From Mactra quadrangularis (lineage: Eukaryota; Mollusca; Bivalvia; Venerida; Mactridae): a stretch of DNA of 64,000 bases. Below the pieces are notes generated by a model. That model was given only the letters and a program-made list of their open reading frames with translations, was not told the origin of the DNA and searched no databases. The stretch is taken from NCBI GenBank assembly GCA_025267735.1, contig CM046307.1, forward strand, positions 50,077,395-50,141,394, written 5' to 3'. Positions 47,790-59,643 of the stretch are shown here, one piece after another. How positions within the stretch are numbered: position 1 is the stretch's first letter; each line of letters begins with the position of its first letter. Position numbers and translations under genes: made by a program.

Positions 47790-48245
47790 AACAGCGGGAA
47801 ATTGGGACTTTGCAAACTGGGAAATCGGGACTTTGCAAACTGGGAAATTGGGACTTTGCAAACTGGGAAATTGGGACTTTGCAAACTGGGAAATTGGGAC
47901 TTGCAAACTGGGAAATTGGGACTTTGCAAACTGGGAAATTGGGACTTTGCAAACCAGGAAATTGGGACTTTGCAAACCAGGAAATTGGGACTTTGCAAAC
48001 CAGGAAATTGGGACTTTGCAAACCAGGAAATTGGGACTTTGCAAACTGGGAAATTGGGACTTTGCAAACCAGGAAATTGGGACTTGGCAAACCGGAAAAT
48101 TGGGACTTGGCAAACTGGGAAATTGGGACTTGCAAACTGGGAAATTGGGACTTTGCAAACTGGGAAATTGGGACTTAGCAAACTGGGAAATTGGGACTTG
48201 GCAAACTGGGAAATTGGGACTTGGCAAATTGGGACTTTGCAAACC
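47790..48245 (+). repeat. Minisatellite, 23-bp unit, about 20 copies
   Basis: The unit is AAATTGGGACTTTGCAAACT plus GGG, with variants (AAACCAGG; GGACTTGGCAAAC; a 22-bp unit lacking a T). No stop codon occurs in several of the six frames, and 69 bp brings each frame back in register, so five or six long overlapping open frames appear. They are artefacts. GGG tracts recur twice per unit on the + strand. The left flank, GGGTTTTTCCCTGTGGTACA, resembles the left arm of the family F MITE, so the array may have grown inside such a copy. Confidence 0.95.
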
Positions 48246-48887
48246 GCTAAGTCAGGAAGAATTCTGGATTATAGAGGGTTTGAATTTTGGAAACAAATAA
48301 TCATGCCCAAAGTGTACACTTGTGAAATGACAGTTGAAATATTTGCATGACAGTAAGATAAAGTGTGTCTGTGTTGAGGAAACAATGAAAACATGATGAC
48401 AGTCTACTGCTCTAAAGACAATAAACTTTGTAAATAACAATGTTTTAAGATTATTTGTACAGACAACATTTTGTCCTTGGTAAAATTAATTATGTTTTGG
48501 TCATAGACTCATAGATAGATATGCTGTTCAGTGAACTAAAAGTTATTAGAGTAAAAGACTGTATTTTGCTATATTTGTGCAAGTACATAATGCATCTTTA
48601 TGGTACGGAGCAGACGGACTCTCATTAAATGTTTCTTTAGAATGTGCTAGTCTGTTAAGTGAAAATTGCTCTTAGTCTCATGTTGATGCGTGATCACTTA
48701 TAAGCATTGAAACATGGATTGTTTCACTTGATTTCCTAAAACCAGCAAGTCTGCTAATTTCATATATAGAATACAATATTTCTACAAGTGATTCATTGGT
48801 TTAGAAAGAAAACATGGGTCCAAATAAGTATAACTTGAGAGTGCTAATCAAGAAAAAGTAGAAGTGAAACTTTTGCCTGTATCTCCT

Positions 48888-49210
48888 TTTAATGTGAAGC
48901 CATGGCTTGGCTACTAAGTAAGTTAAAGCCAATCTACTTTGACAGGGTCCCTGATCTACTATTAGAGGCTCCATAATGGTGTTTCTAACATATATTTAAA
49001 GTCTTTTAGTAGACATGAAGATTGATAAAATATATAAAATAAATCAACTGGGAGAAATAAGTCAATATAAAATATATTATGTTCCATCAGTAATGAGTAC
49101 TGGCATGCAATTTATATTTTACAATATTTTAGGGTTAATTATATTAATATAGATTACGGGAAGTTTTATGTTAGAATACTGACCCCTAAGGATTTATCCT
49201 GTAATGATAA
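48888..49210 (+). repeat. Long inverted repeat, left arm (partner 61933-62256)
   Basis: About 320 bp matches the reverse complement of 61933-62256 with scattered differences. Shared segments include CTGATCTACTATTAGAGGCT, TTAATATAGATTACGGGAAG (one or two changes) and GACCCCTAAGGAT. Non-coding. Confidence 0.9.
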
Positions 49211-49345
49211 AGATATAAATGATAAAGATATGGGTTTATGACTGTTTAAGGTTTATATCTTATTACAGTAGATTTTACAGATCCGGCAGGTCTAGGCTCT
49301 GTTGTGTCAAACTACAAATCCAGGGGTTGTAGGCTTGGTTCCAGA

Positions 49346-49361
49346 GGGGGGGGGGGGGGGG
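49346..49361 (+). repeat. Run of 16 G
   Basis: An uninterrupted G16 homopolymer; prone to length error in assembly and to G-quadruplex formation. Confidence 0.9.
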
Positions 49362-49494
49362 TACATATCTTCCTGGAGTTGGGTCAGAAAGAGAAGATTG
49401 GGAATTGCCTAACATGTTACTGTAACAGTTGTCTTAAGAACTAAATGTGTAGCAATCTGTATCCAAGAATAAACGAAGAACCTATTACTATATA

Positions 49495-49751
49495 TTAAGT
49501 TCATATTAAGAACTCGAATGTATGGGTTTTCCAGCTGAAAAAGGTTTAGGTTTTTCCAGCTGAATAAGGTTTGTTGGCACCGAATACATTCATGCAGAAC
49601 AAAGTTATTTGACTTATTACTGCTGAAAATTATGCAACATATGTTAAATCCTATTGTTCTGTTTACATTTTCATTTCAACTTTGTTCCGCACAGATATGT
49701 CCAGTACAAAGTTTTTTTGCTGGAAAAACCCATCATCTTGAGATCTTAATC
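49495..49751. mobile_element. MITE-like inverted repeat, related to family F
   Basis: GTATGGGTTTTCCAGC near 49520 is inverted as GCTGGAAAAACCCATC near 49720, and outer sequences partly pair (AAGAACTCGA against the complement of AAGATCTCAA). A second GGTTTTTCCAGCTGAATAAG follows the first in tandem. The boundary is approximate. Confidence 0.5.
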
Positions 49752-49760
49752 AAATCAATA

Positions 49761-50150
49761 GACTACGTGTATATCTGAAAACCGCGGCCGTGGCGTATTG
49801 TTGGCATGTCTGACTTCGAATCCGAAGATCGCAGGTTTGAACCCGGTTGCGCTAGGTCATATCCTATACATGGGTTGTCGGCCTCATGGTAGGGTAAGTT
49901 AGTACTGGTAATTAGATAAGTGTCCAGGAAACCTATAGAAGGAAGAGCTGGCTGTCGTATGTAAAAAAAGTATATCTGAAATTTAAATATTTGGGGTTTT
50001 CCACTGCAGTACAAACAAACTTTCACCATGACAATGAGAGTATGTGTACAAAGAACTATAGGATTTAGTCTGTATTTTGTGCTTTTCAGCAATAATGTGT
50101 AACTACCTGAGCATGGACGAAAACCCCCATAAATTCAGGAGTTCCTAATC
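49761..50150. mobile_element. Family F MITE carrying a SINE in its left TIR
   Basis: The left TIR begins GACTACGTGTATATCTGAAA, is broken by the SINE at 49781, and resumes as ATTTAAATATTTGGGGTTTT at 49981. The right TIR is the complement of GATTAGGAACTCCTGAATTT. TA flanks both ends (49759-49760, 50151-50152). The interior TTTTCAGCAATAATGTGTAA matches the copy at 16199. Confidence 0.8.
49781..49969 (+). mobile_element. tRNA-Arg(UCG)-derived SINE with 12-bp target duplication
   Basis: The 189-bp element is flanked by the exact 12-bp repeat GTATATCTGAAA (49769-49780 and 49970-49981). Its head resembles tRNA-Arg: an A box around TGGCGTATTGTTGGCA, an anticodon arm TCTGACTTCGAATCCGA whose 7-nt loop reads CTTCGAA (anticodon TCG), and a B box GGTTTGAACCC. 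The acceptor stem and CCA-side pairing are poor, so it is not a working tRNA gene. The tail ends in seven A. Confidence 0.9.
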
Positions 50151-50588
50151 TAATCAATTAAACATAACATTTTAGAGAAGTTGTACCAGTACAAATAAGT
50201 ACAACAATATAAAATAGAATATTTAATGTGATAAAGACTTTGTATCATTGACTAATGTCTGAGTGATGTCTGCAATTATTGCCTGATCAAAGTATATATT
50301 GATGGGTCCGTACAAAACTGGTCTTACTATGTGTAATACAAGAAATATGTAGACTAGTTTTACACTGACTCGTCATATGGTTAATACAGTACTGGAATAT
50401 GACGTCTGTATAATAATTTAACTGTACTCCGTCATGCATCAATCTAATGATAAATAAGGTAAGGTGATGTTTTCAATGTTGTTTGATACAAAACAGACAT
50501 ATTGAACTACAATAATGAATGGCACAGAGTACAGATAGAATGAGTATACTTTATACACTGATAGACACTAGCACCCAGGGGCCTGTAT

Positions 50589-50770
50589 AGATTTGATTTG
50601 GAACTCAAATTGATGGGGTTTGCCAGTTTGTACCAGATGTACTCCTGCAGAACAAATTTGAAATAAACATGGGTGTATACAGAATAATAGATTGTAACTT
50701 GTGTTGACTGCCTTTCAGCAATAGTGTGTGAATTAACTTCTTTCCAGTATGGGGGCTAGAATTTAGTTCT
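50589..50770. mobile_element. Degenerate family F MITE
   Basis: GGAACTCAAATTGATGGGGT opens the left arm, TTTCAGCAATAGTGTGTGAA matches the family interior, and CCAGTATGGGGGCTAGAATT may be the right arm. TIRs are poorly preserved. Confidence 0.5.
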
Positions 50771-50954
50771 TATCATGGTTCATTAAAATTAATAAGCAGC
50801 TGACTTTTTCACTTGCCTTTCTCCAAAATGACTTGAGACTTAATCTGATATATTTACATTTGATTAAAACTGGGAATATTTCCATGCATAAATAGAATTT
50901 AATTTTGACCTTGATGACTGATCGCAAATGTCTGAACCATGAACAGAGCCTTGA

Positions 50955-51235
50955 ATTCTAAACTGACATATTCTGAATTTTGAACCATGGTACCCTGAAT
51001 TCTGAACCATGGTACACTGAATTCTGAACCATGGTACCATGAATTCTAAACCACTTTACCCTGAATTATAAACCATGGTACACTGAATTCTGAACCATGG
51101 TACCCTGAATTATAAACCATGGTACACTGAATTTTGAACCATGGTACCCTGAATTATAAACCATGGTACACTGAATTCTGTACCATGGTACCCTGAATTC
51201 TAAACCATGGTACACTGAATTCTGAACTGCGATAT
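50955..51235 (+). repeat. Minisatellite, 22-bp unit
   Basis: The unit is ACCATGGTACACTGAATTCT plus GA, with variants GTACCCTG and AATTATAA; about 12 copies. Each unit holds overlapping palindromes (CCATGG, GGTACC in some, GAATTC). Neighbouring CACTGAATTCTGA and CCCTGAATTATAA types partly alternate, suggesting a 44-bp higher-order period. Confidence 0.92.
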
Positions 51236-52356
51236 ACTGTCACACATTTGTAAAGTTGAGCAGATATTACTAGTATAAAATTTGTAATATTTCATTTTTA
51301 ATTCAAATCTTTCTTGACACCAGATATTACACATGCGCTAATTTGAAAGACTTAAAACTCTGTGAACAAATTCCAGGAAAGATTATAAAATAAGAAATCA
51401 TTTTCATCTCAATTTTACGTCTATTGCCATGGTTATAGATGTTCTTCATAGTATTATTTGTAACAAGCTCTGGCAAGATATAGAAAAAGAAATTTTGCAT
51501 CAAAGTTTTATAAAATTAGTAACCATGTTTTAGCTGGAGACAATTAGACTGGTAGAAAAAACAAGAGAACCTTTAGGATTTTATATTGCTCACCTGAAAT
51601 GTTGAGTGAATTTAAGTATAAGTCTTTGGTTTCAGACTGAAACATTTTTACAAAAGTTTTTTCAAATGTACCTTGATGAAGGCTTTAATACCCAAGTATT
51701 ATTTTTGTACGCAAATAAAAAAGTAAAAAAATGTATTTGTGTTAGTTGGTTCACTTTTGTTAATTGGACCAATTTGAAATATTATTCAAAAACTTGGCTG
51801 CACTGTTGACCCCTCGAAAAATCCTTGTTACAGAAGATCCCCAAAACAGTAAATGGTTATTTTCACTAGAATACTTTTTTTAAGACTAGCAACAAAATGC
51901 AAGGACAACATATAGCTGTTGGTATTTGAAAATCACTATAATTAGATAGAATAATTAACATGTTTCTATTTAATACAATATTTGGCAATAAAATCAGATC
52001 AAAACTTTATATCTTAAAGTGAGACAACAAGTTGTTGATGCTGAAAATAGATCTACCACAGTCATACAAAATTAGAATTAACGCAAAAAATGCCAGAAAG
52101 CGCTTTACATGTATCTTGCGCAATGTGATCATTTATCAGATGAGCTTACAATAAAATTTTCATTTCTTTCTACTTCCATCTCAATTTATTTTCCATTGGT
52201 GTGAAAATTTTATTTTAATCTTAAAGATTTCACAAAGTTAGATTTGAGTAGACAAAAGAAAGTGTTATTGATCTGAATTGTTGAGAGAATAACAACAAGT
52301 TTAGATGGAAACAACCAGCAGGAACAAAATGCAGATTTTACTACTCTGATTAAAAT

Positions 52357-52445
52357 AATCTTGATTAATTACTTCAATTAATTACTTTATTTATAAATCT
52401 GTGTTTAATTACTTCAATTAATTACTTTAATTATAAATCTGTGTA
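52357..52445 (+). repeat. Two-copy tandem duplication, about 43-bp unit
   Basis: TTAATTACTTCAATTAATTA then CTTTATTTATAAATCTGTGT occurs twice in a row with one or two differences. Confidence 0.75.
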
Positions 52446-54378
52446 GAGATATTGTAAACAAGATATCCATGGATATTGTTGACTTTGTGATTTCTTATCA
52501 AATAATAGAAACAATATAAAATATTTTACTTGTGTAAATCAATAAGTAATTATTCTCAAGTATTTAAAGATTAATCTTTATAGTATTATAAGTCATTTAT
52601 TATCATTGTTAGAGTGCTCTTGTTGACAATTAAGGTTAGTTTGCCTATAACTTGTGACTTTATTTCTGAGAACTGTAGAACTTAACTGAGAACTGATCCA
52701 GATGTTTTAAATAGCTGGATATTTGAGTACTTAACATAAGAGCTGTCTTACAGGAGCCTGAGGAGGAGGAGGAGCATGGGCGCTGAATTCCTGAGATGTC
52801 TGTTTTGACTGACTCGTACATTCATGTTTGCAGACAAGTAAATAGATCAATCCCACTTGTCCGGGAACAAGTACATGTAATATTTTAGCTGTAAATCCTA
52901 AATGTATAATAATGTAGCAAAACTAAATAATATTGATGGCTCAATGTTTCGGTCATATTCAACAGTGAACTACACTGTATTATATTTTATTTCTTTATTA
53001 TTACTTAAAATTTGAATTAATATCATAATTCTCAATATCTCTTTTCGAATAATGATCTTTTGGACAAGTGCTTTTTGACCCCAGACAAGTTTATATCACT
53101 TGTCTAAGAAGTGGAAAACACAAGGAATTCATCACCCCTGTGGGAGCATTACAATCATAATAGTACTATAGACAGACTATATGCCCAGGTTTGATCACCC
53201 TTGAGTAAAAGACGAGGATTCATCATACAGTGCCCTGTAATATTCCTTTGAAAAAATTCTGTTTTTAGAATACCATAAGCTGATTCACATTGACTTATGA
53301 AAATAAAGAATAAAACAGTCAACTGAGCAAATTCAAAAATCAGCATTTTCATCAACATATTATGATTCAAACAATTTACATAAATTAGTCTTGATTATAT
53401 TGAAATTACTGTGCATTATGATCAATTATGCTATGTATTGAGTTAATTTACTACTTTTTGATTTTTTTTTTAGAAAATTGTGTAGCAAATTTAAATCAGT
53501 TAAATATGATAACCATAACATTTTAGCAATGTTTAGTTCAGTTTGTTTCAGCCCACTGTTTTAATATAACAATGATTGATAGTCTCATACAGGTTGTTTA
53601 AGGTGTGGCTACAATCATACACATTGATACTAACATTTTTATAGAAATAAACATTCTTAAATTTCGGCCAATGAAAACAATATTTGATTTCATCTTTTTA
53701 TTGGTTAAATTTATCCACTCCTACAAGCACCTGTATTAGACTATTGATCATTGTTCAACATGTATTTTTTATACTACAGTTTGAAATAACAAACTTTCAA
53801 TCTACTGAAAACCTATCATTGAAACTAGAGAAGGTTAAGTATTGAATTATCTCCCTTGGGAAAGTAAAATATTGAATTACCTCCCTTGAGAAAAAACATT
53901 TGACAATATCAGGGAAACTAATTAAATTTACATGATAGCAGTATTATGATGGAAGATCTCAATGTTTCTATACTGTATGATAATAATTAAATAATAAAAT
54001 CATCAGGAAACATTTCAGTAGTCTAACACACACACAAATACAACCAGACTGCCAGTAGGGATCATATAGTTGAACAATATCAGAAATATTACATTAAACA
54101 GATGATACCATTGTTGGGCATTAATATTGTTTATTGTCACATTCAAGTCTAATGAATGTATAATAACTGTTTGACAGGCCTAGAATAGGTAGAAGTCAAA
54201 TATCACAGATTGCAATATGAAGACACAGTTTGACTGGCACTGAATAGACAGCAATCTATGATTGAAACAATAAAAGAAATAATTTGACACAACATTCACA
54301 GTTTGGAATATTATTAGAAACAGTTTGACATATATAGATAATGTTGACAGATTGTTGCAATATCATACATGCTTGTTA

Positions 54379-54555
54379 CAGTACAACCTCTCTTGAACAA
54401 CTCTTGGAGGGACTATCATGTGTTGCTGTTCAGAGGTTGTTGCTCTGCAGAGGCTAAATGCAATTAAAATTATGCCATAAAGTAGGGAGATATCAAAAGC
54501 TGTTGTTGTGCAGAGGATTTGTTCTGCAGAAGGCCGCTCTGCAGAGGTTATACTG
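54379..54555. mobile_element. Tc1/mariner-type MITE with CAGT termini
   Basis: CAGTACAACCTCT at the left is inverted as AGAGGTTATACTG at the right; TA flanks both ends (54377-54378, 54556-54557). Inside, GTTCAGAGG and CTCTGCAGAGG motifs recur. It is 177 bp and non-coding, and its right TA also serves as the left TA of the next element. Confidence 0.75.
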
Positions 54556-54557
54556 TA

Positions 54558-54770
54558 TTGGTAAATTTTATTCAACTATTAATGGATCATTCCTAACCCT
54601 GCTGATTTAAAACTCTCTAGTACTTATGTATTCAAGTTCTATATACATTTGTTAATAGATATCCATATTTTTATATTGGGATTATTGAACAATTATTGAG
54701 TATTTAAATCAGTGGGGGTCAATGTATGTGCCACTGACAGTTAAATAATATTTATGACTCTATAATAATT
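54558..54770. mobile_element. Palindromic MITE, family P (copy 4)
   Basis: The left arm TTGGTAAATTTTATTCAACT leads into CCTAACCCTGCTGATTTAAA. The right arm contains GAGTATTTAAATCAGTGGGG, then GTATGTGCCACTGACAGTTA. The left end directly follows a TA shared with the preceding MITE. The right boundary is approximate. Confidence 0.6.
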
Positions 54771-54861
54771 GTTTTGAGCTCTGCTAATGATTTAATTGGT
54801 CAAGTTTTTTTTATTAGTTCAATTTTCCTTCAAGTCACATTCATAAGTAGACTTAGTAAGC

Positions 54862-55720
54862 ATTAAAGCATGCACTATCCTTAATTCTAACTTAAATGTA
54901 GACACACCTATAAGTATTTATATGAGACAAGTTATCATTAAAGCATGCACTATCCTTAATTCTAACTTAAATGTAGACACACCTATAAGTATTTATATGA
55001 GACAAGTTATCATTAAAGCATGCACTAACTTAAATGTTGACACACCTATAAGTATTTATATGAGACAAGTTATCATTAAAGCATGCACTATCCTTAATTC
55101 TAACTTAAATGTTGACACACCTATAAGTATTCATATGATACAAGTTACCATTAAAGCATGCACTGTACTTAATTCTAACTTAAATGTAGACTCACCTATA
55201 AGTATTCATATGAGACAAGTTACCATTAAAGCATGCACTGTACTTAATTCTAACTTAAATGTAGACTCACCTATAAGTATTAATTTGAGACAAGTTACCA
55301 TTAAAGCATGCATTATACTTAATTCTAACTTAAATGTAGACTCACCTATAAGTATTAATTTGAGACAAGTTACCATTAAAGCATGCATTATACTTAATTC
55401 TAACTTAAATGTAGACTCACCTATAAGTATTCATTTGAGACAAGTTATCATTAAAGCATGCACTACCCTCAAGTCTAACTTAAATGTAGACACACCTTTA
55501 AGTATTCATATGAGACAAGTTATCATTAAAGTATGCACTACCCTCAAGTCTAACTTTAATGTAGACACACCTTTAAGTATTTATAAGAGACAAGTTATCA
55601 TTAAAGCATGCACTATCATCAAGTCTAACTTAAATGTAGACACACCTTTAAGTATTCATATGAGACAAGTTATCATTAAAGTGTGCACTATTCTCAAGAC
55701 TCACACAAAGTATCTTATAG
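54862..55720 (+). repeat. Minisatellite, 75-bp unit, about 11 copies
   Basis: The unit begins AGACAAGTTATCATTAAAGC and ends CCTATAAGTATTTATATG. One copy (near 55020) lacks 12 bp. As 75 is divisible by three, a 272-codon frame (54922-55740) stays open with a 25-residue repeat starting RQVIIKACTILNSNLNVD. Differences between copies change residues freely (Asp/Ser, Tyr/His, Met/Leu), and no splice sites or signal accompany it, so coding is unlikely. Confidence 0.93.
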
Positions 55721-55974
55721 TTAAAGTATTACAGTATTGATTTCAAAGATTCATTTCAAGAGAGAGAGAGAGATAGTATGTTATACTACCTAGTAATTTA
55801 GATCTTGTTTTTTATAATGAATATTTGATAGAGTATCAAGCTATAACAAAACATGCTAGAAATAAGACTACAGCTGATGTATCAATAACTGTGTACTCAT
55901 AATACCTTATACTAATGGTAACAAATTGATTTTCAATCATGATAGTTTCTTGATAAGTCTTTTAATCTCAAATA

Positions 55975-56515
55975 TAAGTGAAACGTTTCTTGATAAGTGG
56001 TTAACCTTAAATATGAGTGAAAAGTTTCTTGACCAGTCTTTCAACCTTAAATATGAGTGAAAAGTTTCTTGACCAGTCTTTTAACCTTAAATATGAGTGA
56101 AAAGTTTCTTGACCAGTCTTTTAACCTTAAATGTGAGTGAAAAGTTTCTTGACCAGTCTTTTAACCTTAAATATGAGTGAAAAGTTTCTTGACCAGTCTT
56201 TTAACCTTAAATGTGAGTGAAAGTTTCTTGACGATTCTTTTAACCTTAAATATGAGTGAAAAGTTTCTTGACCAGTCTTTTAACCTTAAATATGAGTGAA
56301 AAGTTTCTTGACCAGTCTTTTAACCTTAAATGTGAGTGAAAGTTTCTTGACGATTCTTTTAACCTTAAATTTTTTTGTGAGTGAAAAGTTTCTTGATCAG
56401 TCTTTTAACCTTAAATGTGAGTGAAAAGTTTCTTGACTTAAGTCTTTTAAATTTAAATGTGAGTGAAAAGTTTCTTGATAAGTCTTTTAACCTTAAATAT
56501 GAGTGAAAACTTCAA
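55975..56515 (+). repeat. Minisatellite, 40-bp unit, about 13 copies
   Basis: The unit is AGTTTCTTGACCAGTCTTTT plus AACCTTAAATATGAGTGAAA. A 39-bp variant with GACGATTC recurs in a higher-order pattern (near 56220 and 56340), and one unit holds a T-run insertion near 56370. Confidence 0.95.
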
Positions 56516-57184
56516 ATTCCAGGTAAGTCTATTGAATTGTGGAAATGCATAGAAATGATATTGATAGTGTTGTTAGACTGCACTCAGATTTACCAAGTGA
56601 TACTGCTAAGTAATTGCATTTAATTAGGATTGAGTTCTGTTCAATTAATTGTAAGTATCAAGTTTAGAGCTATTTATCATGCAAGGACTGAATAAAAGTT
56701 CCTATTGCAAGATCCAGCAAAAATGCTCAGAGGCTGTATTATCAATGATCTTATGGCCTATTTTAGTTGTAAATTCTACCATATTTGATAATACACTGCT
56801 CAGATGTGCAAACAAAAGTGAAATAAGTCTAAATAAGATGAGAAGTACATGTAATGTATATGTATTGTACACAGCTGTCTGTTACCAAGATATAGTAAAC
56901 CATGTTAACATCATGTACAAGAGAGAGAGCAGAGAGATGTTTGTAGGGAGGCAATGAAAGCTTTTAACACCATCAGTACATTAGTAAGACAGGAAAAAAA
57001 ACCTTACAAACTACCAACAAAGACATTTTCTTCCTGAGATAATAAATGGCTTCTTGCTTAATGTAATGTCAGTCAACATAAAATGGTACCAACTTTCTAC
57101 TATGGTTATATCTAAAACTTCTTCTTAGTATTAACTACAAGTATATACATGACATATAGCACTTTCTTTGGTACTCTAGATTTT

Positions 57185-57440
57185 ACATTAAGAACTTAAG
57201 TCTTTTATATTTTTGCTTTAAGAACTTAAGTCTTTTATGTTTTTACATTTAAAACTTAAGTCTTTTATGTTTTTACATTAAGACATTAAATCTTTTATGT
57301 TTTTACATTAAGAACTTAAGTCTTAGTTGTTTTTACATTAAGAACTTAAGTCTTAGTTGTTTTTACATTAAGAACTTAAGTCTTAGTTGTTTTTACATTA
57401 AGAACTTAAGTCTTAGTAGTTTTTACATTAAGAACTTAGT
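57185..57440 (+). repeat. Minisatellite, 30-bp unit, about 8-9 copies
   Basis: The unit is ACATTAAGAACTTAAGTCTT plus AGTTGTTTTT, or TTTATGTTTTT in the older copies. Four nearly identical copies lie at 57301-57420. Each unit includes the palindrome CTTAAG. Confidence 0.92.
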
Positions 57441-57802
57441 GTTTTGTTCTCATTCCTGATTTTATTTGGAGTGCACATTTCATCAATCTGGTCATCTAAG
57501 AAATGACACCTGTATATTACTTAGTACCCCATTTTTAATTTGCAATCATTTTGAAAACCGTATCAACCCTTTCTAGTTTTTCATTAAAGTACAATGTAAA
57601 ATTTAGTTCATTTTCTTTGAAGCTTAACAATTAAGCATTGGGGCAGCATATTCTCAAAAATCTTACAATTATTTAAGAATACAATATAGAAGCATATCAA
57701 CACCTAAAGTGGTCAAAAGATGCTTGATAATATGAACCTCTGTTATTTAATGAAAATATATGAGTAATTGGACAAATTTCATAATTGTCAGAACAACGAT
57801 GT

Positions 57803-58108
57803 CATAAGCCAGATTTTTCAACGAAACAATTTGGCTTATGGTTTGGCAAGATCCGGGCAGGCATGCGGGTGGGTTGGTGGACTGTCGTCTAGTGTCATTT
57901 ACAATTGCGTTTAAGTTTTTTTAATTATCGTGTACAGTATTTCTGCCATTAATTGTCAGATCTTTATGAAACTTCATACAATGATAACATACCATCTGAT
58001 TAACAGAATTAGAAAGTAACCACAACTTTACTTGGCTTTATTATGAATTATTTCCCTTTGTAATTTTTGTGTTGAAGTTTTTAATATGTATGAAAATCCG
58101 GCTTTTAA
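57803..58108. mobile_element. Possible MITE with weak terminal inverted repeats
   Basis: CATAAGCCAGATTTTTCA at the left resembles the complement of TAAAAGCCGGATTTTCATA at the right. The left part includes a GC-richer stretch (GATCCGGGCAGGCATGCGGG). No target duplication was found. Confidence 0.35.
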
Positions 58109-59643
58109 GTGGTTTTCTCATTACACTTCTTGTTTAAGAGATGACATGATGCCACATGGTATCTGTGTTAAGTTCACATATTTCTTGTGACCATTTTCAC
58201 AACCATTTTCTGGCCCATAATTTCTGTATAATCAAGTTTAGCAGATGTCAAGCTGTCTCTTGTCAGGCTATATGTTCAGTTCTAGGAAAAAAGCTTTAGT
58301 CCAGAGATCTGGAAATGTCAAAGAAAATTGTGAGTTGGACGACTGAAAGCTGCAATATGACAGAAGAAAATACAGCGTGTAGCACTAAATAATACATTAT
58401 TTTTAAGTTATGAGTTCAGAAACTCTGGGGATCTTTCTTGAAATTGACAAATATCTTCCATATATCTTCGATAATTGAATTTATTGGCAATAGTTCTGTG
58501 ATAACCTTTACTTTGTGACTAAAAACAGTTTGAAACCGTGAACTCTTTTGTGATTTTGTGGTAACCCTTACTGTAATATATGTGCATACATTGCCCACCA
58601 AAAATGTTTAAACAAAATTCTGTTTTAAGGATAAACTGATAGCAAAATTTTTGTTTTGTGGGATTTTTTAAGCTGATTTACATTTACCTATGAAGAAGAA
58701 ACAAAGTGTCATCTGTGCTTATTCCAAACTTAACATTAGTGAGTTTAACAATGTTTGATTCAAACTATATTAAATTTGAAATTGATAAGCTGTATAACAA
58801 ATGTTTGCTGTTTTCATGATTTGGTGTTGTTTTCAAAAATGTAATTTGTCCAAGAACTTTTGAAGGGCATTGTATATGTTAATGCACATGGTAGATAGTG
58901 AGATTTTATGAGATTTGTTAGTTAATTAAAACATAATGATGTATATTAGTGTTAGAGAACTAAATGACCTGAGACTAAATCAGTGAGAAAACTATGATAA
59001 TATTGGTTATACTTTCAATGTTAATTAGTACATTAACTGGGAAGATCAAGATTTTTTTGCCAGGGAATAAACCCTATGAATATCTTAATTGAAATTGTTT
59101 CATAAATAATTTGTATTCCATTTTCTATGTATTTTTCTAAGTATATATTGTAAGTATATTAAAAACCAGGGAATGGGATTGAACACCTGTGGTCCTGATT
59201 GGATTCTGTCTTTGGGGGCTGGGTCTGAACATCTTTGCCATCCTATTGGATCCTGTTAGTTCTGGCTTAATATCCAAAACTTAATAAGCTGCTTTTTTTA
59301 CAAACCGTATTGCTTTTTATCTGATGTGGCTATACCAGAAACTGGTTTCCTGAAGATTTAAGCTAGGATCCAGTATATTGTACAGACACTTATAGAAGTG
59401 CTAGTCTCATATAAAACTTTTATATGTATGATTTGTAGTATGTAATCTATACAATGTTTTAGTGCCTGGTAGTAAAGTGCCATTGATATAACACAATAAT
59501 GTTGACAGTACTGTAAAGTTGTTAGAGAATTATATATTTTATCATACTAGTACTTAATTAACATCCTCTGACATCTAGTAAAACATCTAAGATACTGTGT
59601 CGTATTGATTGAAATACATAAAATATTTCATTATCTAAAGACT

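Noticed and set aside
47656..48350. Five or six overlapping open frames of 140-184 codons
   Set aside because: They mirror the 23-bp minisatellite; no splice sites, start context or domain.
49781..49855. A functional tRNA-Arg(UCG) gene
   Set aside because: Anticodon arm is good but acceptor pairing is poor, and the copy has a SINE body and a 12-bp duplication.
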